Source: Maritimibacter sp.
GTDB lineage: Bacteria; Pseudomonadota; Alphaproteobacteria; Rhodobacterales; Rhodobacteraceae
DNA: 8,631 nucleotides
Reading direction: 5' to 3'
NCBI GenBank assembly: GCA_020441225.1
Contig: JAGRMP010000385.1
Span: forward strand, 2,637-11,267
Position numbers and translations under genes: made by a program. Positions within the stretch are counted from its first letter, which is position 1, and every line of letters begins with the position of its first letter. The notes below the pieces were generated by a model. The model was given only the letters and a program-made list of their open reading frames with translations. It did not search any database and was not told the DNA's origin. Below, one piece after another: positions 1 to 7,314 of this stretch.

Positions 1-262
1 ACAGGAGCGGGATGCCGAGCCGGCTTTCCTCGACCGCGATCCGCTGCAGCCGGTCGATCTCGTCCGCCTGCGAGACAAACAGAAGCGACCCTGCGCGCCC
101 GGCCCGCACCTCGGCCTCGATCCGGGCAACCTCGTCGGGCGCCTTCGAGAAGGTGAAGTACTGGGTGAGCTGGCCGGCCTTTTCTTCGACACTCATTTCC
201 GCCAGCAGCGCATCGACGCGCGTGCGGATTTCGCTGTCGGTCATCGGGGTCTTGTCGGTCAT
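1..262 (-). CDS. Glycoside hydrolase family 3 (beta-glucosidase/BglX-like), N-terminal part only
   Basis: Only the first 87 codons lie in the window; the gene runs off the left edge. The translation has the hallmarks of the GH3 N-terminal barrel: RVDALLAEMSVEEKAGQL at residues 15-32 (the family's 'LL..MtleEKigQL' opening) and ESRLGIPLL at residues 79-87, which in GH3 enzymes precedes the segment leading into the substrate pocket. Family members hydrolyse terminal beta-linked glucose or related sugars from oligosaccharides. The catalytic Asp and the C-terminal sandwich are outside the window, so substrate and completeness cannot be judged. The start at 262 is backed by a strong ribosome site (GGGAGGA) seven bases upstream; a second Met is residue 7. 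There is no hydrophobic signal peptide after Met1, so a cytoplasmic location is likely, unlike periplasmic E. coli BglX. It is transcribed divergently from sbcD. Recognition is by motif only. Confidence 0.85.
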   Translation of the reverse strand, partial: MTDKTPMTDSEIRTRVDALLAEMSVEEKAGQLTQYFTFSKAPDEVARIEAEVRAGRAGSLLFVSQADEIDRLQRIAVEESRLGIPLL

Positions 263-269
263 GTGCTTG

Positions 270-276
270 TCCTCCC
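270..276 (-). promoter_or_regulatory. Ribosome binding site of the GH3 gene
   Basis: The minus strand reads GGGAGGA here, close to the consensus anti-16S sequence, with a 7-base spacer to the ATG at 262. It decides the start over the internal Met at 244. It is the clearest Shine-Dalgarno site in the window. Confidence 0.75.
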
Positions 277-321
277 ACGGCAGCCGCGTCGCACGGGCTA
301 CCTGCGCCGCGGTCCGGGCGA

Positions 322-353
322 ATGCAAGAGGGACCCTGCGCCCTCCCTTGCAT
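322..353. repeat. Imperfect inverted repeat in the divergent GH3/sbcD spacer
   Basis: ATGCAAG (322-328) is the exact reverse complement of CTTGCAT (347-353). Further pairing of the GGG at 330-332 with the C/T-rich 343-346 is possible through a mismatch or bulge, giving a hairpin of about 10-11 pairs. It lies between two divergently transcribed genes, 69 bases downstream of the GH3 RNA start codon region and about 50 bases before the sbcD start. It could be an operator, a 5'-leader hairpin, or chance; no regulator can be named. No convincing -35/-10 pair was found in the 263-404 spacer. Confidence 0.4.
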
Positions 354-404
354 CCCCGGCCCGGTCGAAGAACACTGCGTCCAGGTTTCGGATCGGATCA
401 CCCC

Positions 405-1625
405 ATGCGCGCGCTTCATACGGCAGACTGGCATATCGGTCAGACCCTCAACGGCTGGTCCCGCGAGGCCGAGCACGAGGTCTTCCTGGCCGCGCTCGCC
501 GATATGATCGAGGCGGAAGAGATCGACCTGTTGCTGGTGGCGGGCGACGTGTTCGACAACACCAACCCCTCGGGCGAAAGCCAGCGGCTGCTCTACCGCG
601 CGCTGGCGGAATTCAAGCGCCGCCGCCCCGGGCTCACCGTGGTGATCTCGAGCGGCAACCACGACCCGGCGCTGCGGCTCGAAGCGGCCGGCGATCTGAT
701 CGATGCGCTCGACATCCACACCATCGGCACGGTGCGGCGCAGGGACGACGCGGTGGATGTCGCGGCCCATATGGTCGCCGTGCCGGGACCGGGCGGGCAA
801 CCGGCGGCGCATGTGCTCGCGATTCCCTTCCTGCGCGCGGGCGATCTCACCGGCATCAGCTTCTCGGCCGAAGACCAGGACCGCTCCATCGCCGAGGCAG
901 CCCGACGGTTTCACGCCGAGCTCACCGAAGCCGCCGCCGCCCGGGCGGGGGATCTCCCCCTGATCGCCACGGGGCATCTGCATTGCGCGGGCGGGACCGA
1001 GAGCGAGGGCGCCGAACGGCGGATCCTGATCGGTGGGGCGCACGCGGTGCCACCCGACATCTTCCCCAAACGCCTCGACTATGTCGCGCTCGGGCACCTG
1101 CACCAGCCGCAGAGCCTCGACGGCGGGCGGGTACGCTATTCGGGCAGCCCGTTCCCGCTCTCGGCCGCGGAGATCCGCTACCGCCACGGGGTGACACTCC
1201 TCGACATCGACGGGCGCACCATCACCGCGACCCACCGCGAAATCCCCCGACCCGTCCCGGTGCTGCGCCTGCCCGAGCGCGGCGTGACCGACCTCGCCGG
1301 GCTCGAAAACGCGCTGGCGGAGATCGCGACCGACGTGGCCCAGGACCTGCGCCCGCTGGTCTATGTCGAACTGGTCGCCGAGGACGCGCCGACCGTGGTG
1401 CTCGGCAAGGCCGAAGAGCTGCTGCGCGCCGCGCCCGTCCGGCCCGCGGGGCTGCGAATCCACCGTCCCGACACCGGCGCCGGCGAGAACCTGCCGCCCC
1501 CCGCCGTGCCGCTCTCGCAGACCGATCCCGAGACCCTGTTCGCCGCCGCTTTCGAAGACCGCAACGGCTTCGCCCCCGAGCCCCGCCATCTCGCGGCCTT
1601 CCGCGACGCGGCCGGCGAGGTTTAG
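405..1625 (+). CDS. sbcD: SbcD, nuclease subunit of the SbcCD exonuclease
   Basis: This 406-residue protein is the Mre11-type calcineurin-like phosphoesterase subunit of SbcCD. With SbcC it cuts DNA hairpins, cruciforms and protein-blocked ends in a metal- and ATP-dependent way. All the metal-binding motifs are visible: D8-W-H10, GDVFD at 47-51, GNHD at 84-87, and two GHLH motifs at 190-193 and 230-233. The length matches the family (E. coli SbcD is 400 residues). The ATG at 405 is chosen because the family opens directly with the 'HTADWHxG' strand. The frame is open back to position 12, but that extension is antisense to the GH3 gene. The ribosome site is weak. The stop lies 3 bp before sbcC, so the two are almost certainly one transcript, as in most bacteria. 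Nothing looks broken. Confidence 0.96.
   Translation: MRALHTADWHIGQTLNGWSREAEHEVFLAALADMIEAEEIDLLLVAGDVFDNTNPSGESQRLLYRALAEFKRRRPGLTVVISSGNHDPALRLEAAGDLIDALDIHTIGTVRRRDDAVDVAAHMVAVPGPGGQPAAHVLAIPFLRAGDLTGISFSAEDQDRSIAEAARRFHAELTEAAAARAGDLPLIATGHLHCAGGTESEGAERRILIGGAHAVPPDIFPKRLDYVALGHLHQPQSLDGGRVRYSGSPFPLSAAEIRYRHGVTLLDIDGRTITATHREIPRPVPVLRLPERGVTDLAGLENALAEIATDVAQDLRPLVYVELVAEDAPTVVLGKAEELLRAAPVRPAGLRIHRPDTGAGENLPPPAVPLSQTDPETLFAAAFEDRNGFAPEPRHLAAFRDAAGEV
1614..1620 (+). promoter_or_regulatory. Ribosome binding site of sbcC, inside the sbcD 3' end
   Basis: GGCGAGG lies in the last codons of sbcD, with an 8-base spacer to the sbcC ATG at 1629. Its position implies that sbcC translation is coupled to that of sbcD. 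Confidence 0.55.
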
Positions 1626-1628
1626 CCC

Positions 1629-4600
1629 ATGCAGATCCTCTCGATCCGGGGCGAAAACATCGCAAGCCTCGCCAAGCCCTTCGAAATCCGCCTCGACAGC
1701 GCCCCGCTCGCCGCCGCCGGGCTTTTCGCCATTACCGGCGAGACCGGCGCGGGCAAGTCGAGCCTGCTCGACGCGATGTGCCTCGCGCTCTACGGCAATT
1801 GCCCGCGGCTCTCGGGCGAGGGCACCGCCGAGACCGTGACCGACATCGGCGGGCAGGAGCTGAAATCCACCGATGCGCGGATGGTGCTGCGCCGGGGCGT
1901 GGCCTCGGGTTTTGCCGAGGTCACCTTCCGCGCCGCCGATGGCGAGACCTATACCGCCGGCTGGCAGGCACGGCGCGCGCGCGACCGGATCGACGGACGG
2001 CTACAGGCGGTCGAGCGCAGCCTGTTGCGCAGATCCGACGGCCAGATGCTGGAAACCCAGATCGGCCGGGTGAACGAGCGGGTGGTGGAACTGACCGGCC
2101 TCACCTACGACGAGTTTCGCCGCACGATCCTGCTCGCCCAGGGAGATTTCGCCGCTTTCCTTGAGGCCAGAACCCAGGACCGCGCGGCGATCCTGGAAAA
2201 GGTCACCGGCACCGGCATCTACCGCGACATCTCGCGCCGGGTCTTTGAGCGCACCCGCGCGGCCGAGGCCGCGCTGGCCACGCTTGACGCCAGGCGCGGC
2301 GAGCACCAGGTCCTGGCACCGGAGGAACGCGACGCCGTCGGTGCAGAGATCGCCACGCTGCGCAGGGCGCAGACCGCCGCGGTGCAGGAGCTGGCCGGGG
2401 TCATGCAGGACCTGGCGCGCTACACGGCTTTGGAAGCGGCGCAGGCCAACCTCGCACGGGCCAAGGCCCGGGTGGCGACCGCGGGGGCCGCCCTCGCGTC
2501 CCTCGCCGAAGACCGGCGTTGGCTCTCGGACTGGGACCGCGCCCAGAGCCTGCGCGGCGAGGTCCGCGAGCTCGATGCCGCGACCCGCGCGTTCGAGGAG
2601 ACCAAGGCCGAGCGCAGTCGCAATGCCGAAGCGCTCTCGGCGCAACAGCTGCGGGTAAGCGTGGCGCGTGACCGGGCAACGGCCGCGGAAACCGCGCACC
2701 GGGACGCGGAGACCCTGTTCAAGGCGCTTGCCCCGATCTGGGACGAAGCGACCGCGCTCGACAACATGATCGTGAGCGCCACCGAAGAACACGCGCAGGC
2801 CCGGACCGCTCTTGCGGAGCTCACGGAAATCGAGGCCGACCTGCAGAAGAAACGCGACGAGCTGGACCGGACCGACGCAACGCTTGCGCGGCAGATCGAG
2901 ATCGCGCAACGCGCCGTCGACGCCGTCGAGGGCCACGAGACGCTGCTTGCCAGTCGGGCCTTGATCGAGGAGCGGCTCGCCGCGCGGATCGAACAGGCCG
3001 GGCTCGCTGCGACATCGGCAGCCGGAGCGGAAACGACCGCCCGTGCCATCGCCGAGGACCGGACGCGGCGGGACACCCTCGACGCCGATTTGACCGAGGC
3101 GACGGCCCGGATCGACCGGTCGCGCGCGGTGCAGGAGGCGTTGAAAGCGGAGCGCGAAACGCTGACCGCAGCCGCCCCCGCCGACCGGCTCGACCGGCTC
3201 GCACAGACGCAGGCGGACCTGCGCGCGCTCAGGAACGCGGCCGACGATTTGCGCCGGGCGGACGCGGCGCTGGAGGCCAGCCGGGTACGGCAGGCGGCGG
3301 CAGAGCAGACCCGGGCGGAGCAGCTTCAGGCCCTGAACGACGCCCGTGCCCGGCAGGCGACCAGGCTGGAGCTCATCAACGGCCTGCGTCAACCGGCGGA
3401 GGCGGCGCAAGCAGCGGCCTCGCGCGAGGCCGAACACCTGCGCCAGCATCTCGTCGACGGATCGCCCTGCCCGGTCTGCGGATCGACCGCCCACCCGTTG
3501 ATGCAGGACGGCGAGATCGCGCGGCTCGCCCGGGACCTGCACCACCGGCTTGCCGCCGCCCAGACGGAGCGCGACGCGGCAGAGGCCGAAGCGACCGCGG
3601 CGGAAACCCGGATCGAGACCGCCCGCGAGACCATCGCGGCGGAGACCGCCAGCCTCCCCGAGCTGAAAGCACGGATCGAGGCCGCCGAAGCAGGCTATGC
3701 CCGGGCCCGTCTGCCCTTGCACGGCGGCCCGCTCGCGGACGATCTGCCCGGCGACCCGCGTCCCTCGGCTGAGGCGTTCGAGGCGCTGCACGCCCGGCTC
3801 CAAGTCTGGCGCACTGCGCTTGAAACCGACCGCGACCGTCTCGAAACGCTCGGCCGGCAATACCGCGCGGCAGAGACCGCGATCGAGGCGGCGAAAGCGG
3901 AGATCACCCGCGCGGAAGCGGAACGGCGCGAGATCGACGCCCGGATCGCGACCCGGGAAAGAGAGATCATTCGGCTCGACCAGGCGCGCGCAGCGGCCGA
4001 GGCCGAGGTCGCAAGCATCGACAAGAGGCTTGGGCCAGTGCTCGCGCCGGCCGGGATCGACCCCGCCGATTTCGGGGTGGACGGCGGACCGCAGCTCGAC
4101 CGGCTCAGCACGCGCCTGGCCGCGCTCGCCCAGGACCGGGCGCGGGTCGAGGCGATGCAGAAGGAGCGCGCGACCCTCGCCGCCACGCGCGCCCAGGCCC
4201 AGGCCGAACTTTCGGGCGCTGCGGCGAACCGTGCCCGGGCGGCGACCGTCGAGGCCAACCGGCGCAAGGCGCTGGACGAGCACCGGACCGCCCGGCGCGC
4301 GCTGCTCGACGGCGAAGAAACCCACGCCCACCGGACCCGCCACAACGAGGCCCGGATCGCCGCACAGAAAGCCTTCGACGTGGCCGCGACCGCACGCGCC
4401 GACGCCAGCCGCGACGAAGCGGCGCTCGCGAGCAAGCTTGCCGCGTCCGAGGCGGCCGAAGCCAAAGCCGCCACCCGTGCGACCGCTGCCCGGGAAGCGC
4501 TGAGCGCCGGATGCACCGCGCTGGGGATAGACGAGGCGCACCTTATTGCCCTCCATGCCGCCGATCCGGCCGAGGTCGACGCCCGCCGCACCGCGCTCAC

Positions 4601-5360
4601 GGCCGCCGAAACCGAAAGGACCGCCGCTGAGGGCGCCTGCAAGGAACGCGCGGACGAGCTTGCCGCGTTGCAGCGGGACGGGCTTCCCGACACGCCCAAG
4701 GACGCGCTCGACGCCCGCAGGCGCGCGCTCGACGCCGAAGCGCAGACACGCAGCGAAACGCTCGGCGGGCTCTCCGAGAAGCTCAAGGCCGATGCCGAGG
4801 CGGCAGAGGCGCTTGCCGGGCTCGACGCCGAGATCGCCGCCGCGCGCGAGACGTCCGAGACCTGGGCCGCGGTCAATGCCGCCATCGGCTCCGGCAAGGG
4901 CGACAAGTTCGCCCAGATCGCCCAGGCCGTCACCCTCGCCCTGCTCGTGGAGCGCGCCAATCTCCACCTTGAAGATCTGAAACCCCGCTACCGGCTCAAG
5001 GTCGCGGCCACGGATCTCGCGCTGCATGTCATCGACCGCGACATGGCGGGCGACGCCCGGCCCACGCGCTCGCTCTCCGGCGGCGAGCGCTTCCTCGTGT
5101 CGCTCGCCCTCGCCCTCGCCCTGTCCGGCATGGGCACACGCGGTGTGCTCGCGGGCACGCTGTTCATCGACGAGGGCTTCGGTTCGCTCGACGCCGAAAG
5201 CCTCGACCTCGCCATCGACGCGCTGGAACGGCTCCAATCCCAGGGACGGACCATCGGCGTCATCAGCCACGTGCAGGCGATGAAGGACCGGATACCGGTG
5301 CAGCTTCAGGTCCAGAAGACCGGCGGCGGCGCGAGCGAAGTGGCACTGGTCGTTCGGTGA
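1629..5360 (+). CDS. sbcC: SbcC, SMC/Rad50-like ATPase subunit of the SbcCD exonuclease
   Basis: A 1243-residue Rad50-type ABC ATPase that partners SbcD; ATP binding and hydrolysis by the joined N- and C-terminal lobes control DNA access to the nuclease. The N-lobe has Walker A GETGAGKS at 37-44 and the Q-loop in LLAQGDF (Q171). Very long Ala/Glu/Arg-rich coiled-coil arms follow from about 210 to 1085, with the zinc hook CPVC at 614-617 between them. The C-lobe has the signature LSGGER at 1149-1154, Walker B LFIDEGF (D1181, E1182), the D-loop GSLD at 1185-1188 and the H-loop His in ISHV (H1214). It is longer than E. coli SbcC (1048 residues), mainly in the coils, which are also interrupted by Gly/Pro-rich breaks after the hook (about 696-712, 798-823, 958-978, 1014-1034). 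It is cotranscribed with sbcD at 3-bp spacing. All catalytic motifs are intact. Confidence 0.96.
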   Translation: MQILSIRGENIASLAKPFEIRLDSAPLAAAGLFAITGETGAGKSSLLDAMCLALYGNCPRLSGEGTAETVTDIGGQELKSTDARMVLRRGVASGFAEVTFRAADGETYTAGWQARRARDRIDGRLQAVERSLLRRSDGQMLETQIGRVNERVVELTGLTYDEFRRTILLAQGDFAAFLEARTQDRAAILEKVTGTGIYRDISRRVFERTRAAEAALATLDARRGEHQVLAPEERDAVGAEIATLRRAQTAAVQELAGVMQDLARYTALEAAQANLARAKARVATAGAALASLAEDRRWLSDWDRAQSLRGEVRELDAATRAFEETKAERSRNAEALSAQQLRVSVARDRATAAETAHRDAETLFKALAPIWDEATALDNMIVSATEEHAQARTALAELTEIEADLQKKRDELDRTDATLARQIEIAQRAVDAVEGHETLLASRALIEERLAARIEQAGLAATSAAGAETTARAIAEDRTRRDTLDADLTEATARIDRSRAVQEALKAERETLTAAAPADRLDRLAQTQADLRALRNAADDLRRADAALEASRVRQAAAEQTRAEQLQALNDARARQATRLELINGLRQPAEAAQAAASREAEHLRQHLVDGSPCPVCGSTAHPLMQDGEIARLARDLHHRLAAAQTERDAAEAEATAAETRIETARETIAAETASLPELKARIEAAEAGYARARLPLHGGPLADDLPGDPRPSAEAFEALHARLQVWRTALETDRDRLETLGRQYRAAETAIEAAKAEITRAEAERREIDARIATREREIIRLDQARAAAEAEVASIDKRLGPVLAPAGIDPADFGVDGGPQLDRLSTRLAALAQDRARVEAMQKERATLAATRAQAQAELSGAAANRARAATVEANRRKALDEHRTARRALLDGEETHAHRTRHNEARIAAQKAFDVAATARADASRDEAALASKLAASEAAEAKAATRATAAREALSAGCTALGIDEAHLIALHAADPAEVDARRTALTAAETERTAAEGACKERADELAALQRDGLPDTPKDALDARRRALDAEAQTRSETLGGLSEKLKADAEAAEALAGLDAEIAAARETSETWAAVNAAIGSGKGDKFAQIAQAVTLALLVERANLHLEDLKPRYRLKVAATDLALHVIDRDMAGDARPTRSLSGGERFLVSLALALALSGMGTRGVLAGTLFIDEGFGSLDAESLDLAIDALERLQSQGRTIGVISHVQAMKDRIPVQLQVQKTGGGASEVALVVR

Positions 5361-5427
5361 GGAGCGCGCGGCGCCTGCGGCGGACCGGGCCGCCGGGTGA
5401 TCCGACGCTTTTCCGGTCGCGGGCGCC

Positions 5428-5450
5428 GGAGGGCTTCCGCGCCCTCCTTC
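5428..5450 (+). terminator. Probable intrinsic terminator of sbcDC
   Basis: A perfect 7-bp stem, GGAGGGC (5428-5434) with GCCCTCC (5441-5447), closes a 6-base loop and is followed by a short TTC run. It lies 67 bases after the sbcC stop. The U-tract is poor, so termination may be partial or need Rho. On the opposite strand the stem is followed by GC-rich sequence, so it is better oriented for sbcC than for the convergent gene. Confidence 0.45.
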
Positions 5451-5472
5451 AACCGTTGCGCCGAAAAGCGGA

Positions 5473-5533
5473 GATCGCCGAAGGCGACCTGCCGTCCGTC
5501 CGATGGATCGATCGCAGGTTCGAAGGCGACTGC
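5473..5533. repeat. Pair of imperfect direct repeats with hairpin potential
   Basis: GATCGC followed by CGAAGGCGAC and TGC occurs twice: 5473-5492 and 5510-5533. The 10-base core CGAAGGCGAC is identical at 5479-5488 and 5521-5530. The first copy folds as TCGCC-GAA-GGCGA (5475-5487). The second copy sits in a stem of TCGCAG (5512-5517) with CTGCGA (5530-5535). The function is unknown: it could be a REP-like intergenic element, a protein-binding site, or chance. Confidence 0.45.
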
Positions 5534-5728
5534 GACCCATCCCTTGCCCTGCGCACCAAGCGCCCGTTTGCGCGCGGCACCATTTCGGTGGTGACCGCCT
5601 GCGAGGCGATGCGCCTGTCCGCGCCACCCATGCGCCGCTTCATCGCCCAGTCCGTGCAGATCAGGGCGCCGCGCGGCAAACCGGCGGGCCGGGCTGGCGC
5701 GACCCGTCGATGCGGCACCGGGCGGGCG

Positions 5729-6904
5729 TCAGCCGAAGCGGGCCGCGATCTCTCTGAGCCTCGGCCCGGCATGGCGAAAGAACATCGTGTAGCTTTCGCA
5801 GAAGTAATTGTGCCCCGGCTCGCCATCCTTCGAGCGCAGGATCCGATGCTTGGGGCAGCCGCCGTTGCAGGCGAAGCGGAATTCGCAAGCCCGGCATTGC
5901 GCCGTGAGCGTATCGCGCTTGGCCTTGCCGAAGTCTTCGGCCTCGGCGCTCCACGCCATCTCGCCGATCTCGCGCTCCATGATATTACCGAGCTTGAACT
6001 CGGGGTAGACGTAGTGGTCGCAGGCGTAGAGATCGCCGTTGTGCTCCATCGCGAGCCCGGCACCGCAGGTCTCGGCGAAGATGCAGAGATTGGCCGGCCG
6101 TCCCATCCACATGCCCACCTGGTTCTCGAAGAACTGCACGAAGACCCGGCCTATATCGTGCCGGTGCCACTGGTCGAACACGTCGCAGAGGAACTTGCCG
6201 TAGGCTTTCGGCGCCACGCTCCACGCGGTGATGACGTTCGACGGATCGTCGTCCACCTGCGGCGCGGCGGCGAGGTCGCCATCCGGCGCACGGCGTTCGA
6301 CGATCGGGATGAACTGGAGGTGCGCCGTGCCCAGCTCACGCAGAAAGCGGTAGATCTCGCGGCCCTTCCCGGCATTCGCCCGGTGCACGGTGGTCAGGAT
6401 GTTGAACTCTGCCCCGGCCCGCTTCAACGCCTCCAGCCCGTTCATCACCGCGTCGAAGGTCGGCCGTCCGGCCCGGTCGCGGCGGTAGCGATCATGGACC
6501 GCCTTCGGCCCGTCGATGGAGATCCCGATCAGAAACCCCTCCCGGGCAAAGAACGCGGCCCAGGCGTCGTCGACAAGGATACCGTTGGTCTGCAGGCTGT
6601 TCTCGATCCGCACGCCGGGCGGGCAATGCTGTTTCTGAAGCGCCACGACACGCTCGAAGAACGCGACGCCGAGCATCGTCGGTTCGCCGCCCTGCCAGGC
6701 GAAGGTGACCGTCGTCGTCCCCGCCTTGACCTCGGCCGCGATCAGCCCCTTGACGTAGGTCTCGAGCACGTCGTCGGGCATCCGGAATTTCTTCTCGTCC
6801 GGGTAGAGCTTTTCCTTCTCGAGATAGTAGCAATAGCTGCAATCGATATTGCAACGCGGCCCGATGGGCTTGGTCATCACGTGAAAAGGGTGCGGCGCGG
6901 TCAT
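5729..6904 (-). CDS. Anaerobic sulfatase-maturating enzyme (radical SAM/SPASM)
   Basis: This 391-residue protein belongs to the anSME family. Those enzymes use S-adenosylmethionine and iron-sulfur clusters to oxidise an active-site Cys or Ser of type I sulfatases to formylglycine in the cytoplasm. The radical-SAM motif is C18-x3-C22-x2-C25, with WQGGEP at 70-75 and GISIDGP at 127-133. The SPASM part has C274, C280, C295, then C337, C340, C346, C350 and C369. The spacing of these matches the two auxiliary 4Fe-4S clusters of the Clostridium perfringens enzyme almost exactly, and D296 sits where its proposed catalytic Asp lies. The start at 6904 includes the family's 'FHVMtKPxG' lead-in; no clear Shine-Dalgarno is seen, and Met10 (6877) is an alternative. 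No sulfatase lies in the window. Other SPASM peptide-modifying enzymes are related, but the motif set favours anSME. Confidence 0.9.
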   Translation of the reverse strand: MTAPHPFHVMTKPIGPRCNIDCSYCYYLEKEKLYPDEKKFRMPDDVLETYVKGLIAAEVKAGTTTVTFAWQGGEPTMLGVAFFERVVALQKQHCPPGVRIENSLQTNGILVDDAWAAFFAREGFLIGISIDGPKAVHDRYRRDRAGRPTFDAVMNGLEALKRAGAEFNILTTVHRANAGKGREIYRFLRELGTAHLQFIPIVERRAPDGDLAAAPQVDDDPSNVITAWSVAPKAYGKFLCDVFDQWHRHDIGRVFVQFFENQVGMWMGRPANLCIFAETCGAGLAMEHNGDLYACDHYVYPEFKLGNIMEREIGEMAWSAEAEDFGKAKRDTLTAQCRACEFRFACNGGCPKHRILRSKDGEPGHNYFCESYTMFFRHAGPRLREIAARFG

Positions 6905-7133
6905 GCGCGTTTGTCGCGTGCGGCGGTTCGAGGTGCAAGGGGTGTCGGGGCCGACCGGTGCGATCGCCAGTATCTTCGCGCGTCGGATCGCTGCGTTCTT
7001 TCTCCGGGCCAGGCGGTCCGTCCGGCCTGCCAGTGCCGATTGAGGCGGCCGGCAGGTACCCAGGTCGACATCGCCCGGATCAATCACCCGGCGCCCTCAA
7101 CCGCCGTGGGACAGCGCGGATGCTCGCGTCGAT

Positions 7134-7149
7134 GCGATCGACCGATCGC
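7134..7149. repeat. 16-bp palindrome GCGATCG-AC-CGATCGC
   Basis: Two perfect 7-base arms are separated by AC. The size suits a dimeric DNA-binding protein, but CGATCG-type words are common in GC-rich genomes and no regulator can be named. Confidence 0.3.
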
Positions 7150-7268
7150 GCGGGCGCAAAGGGTCTCAGCCCGGGTGCCCCTGCGCTCAGGGACAAGCCG
7201 CGGTCCGGCCCTCTTCTTGACCGAGAACTGGCCGAGGCGGCGCTTGCACCGAGAGAATGCCCCGCCAC

Positions 7269-7314
7269 TCGCGGACGCCTCCGGTCCTCGGGTTCCGCTG
7301 GCGTCCGAACGCGA
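7269..7314. repeat. Long-armed inverted repeat/hairpin in the gene-free stretch
   Basis: CGGACGCC (7272-7279) is the exact reverse complement of GGCGTCCG (7300-7307), with a 20-base loop. Three more pairs (TCG 7269-7271 with CGA 7312-7314) can form across a 4-base bulge. There is no T-run on either side, so it does not look like a classic intrinsic terminator. It could be part of a structured RNA or chance. Confidence 0.4.

Larger units (their letters stand above)
5361..5728. other. 368-bp convergent intergenic region, no supported gene
   Basis: This gap separates the 3' ends of sbcC (plus) and the radical-SAM gene (minus). No frame in it resembles a known protein, has a ribosome site, or shows the codon pattern of the neighbours. 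It contains a GC hairpin just after the sbcC stop (CGGCGG 5378-5383 pairing with CCGCCG 5390-5395), a terminator-like hairpin (5428-5447), a pair of imperfect direct repeats (5473-5533), and a 10-base perfect palindrome GCCGCGCGGC at 5668-5677. The frame of the radical-SAM gene stays open for 140 codons beyond its TGA, but nothing suggests it is used. Confidence 0.6.

Noticed and set aside
12..404. N-terminal extension of sbcD of 131 codons
   Set aside because: It is antisense to the GH3 gene. SbcD homologues begin at the HTADWH strand, which matches the ATG at 405.
405..5360. sbcDC as part of a new defence system
   Set aside because: Both proteins match the ordinary housekeeping SbcCD pair in length, order and motifs, and no extra defence gene is attached.
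5510..5535. A GGTTCGAA word resembling a tRNA T-loop or an integration site
   Set aside because: The surrounding bases do not form a T-arm, and there is no acceptor stem, D-arm or anticodon arm upstream. No integrase or duplicated att sequence is present.
2001..5627. A 1208-codon open frame on the minus strand opposite sbcC
   Set aside because: It is codon-aligned antisense to sbcC. In this register stops arise only from TTA, CTA or TCA in the sense strand, which are rare in such GC-rich genes. It has no known motif, and sbcC is unquestionably real.
5306..5728. In-frame continuation of the maturase frame for 140 codons past its TGA
   Set aside because: The protein already has normal family length and a normal end. 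An open run of this size is unremarkable at this GC content, and it runs into antisense of sbcC. No recoding signal was seen.
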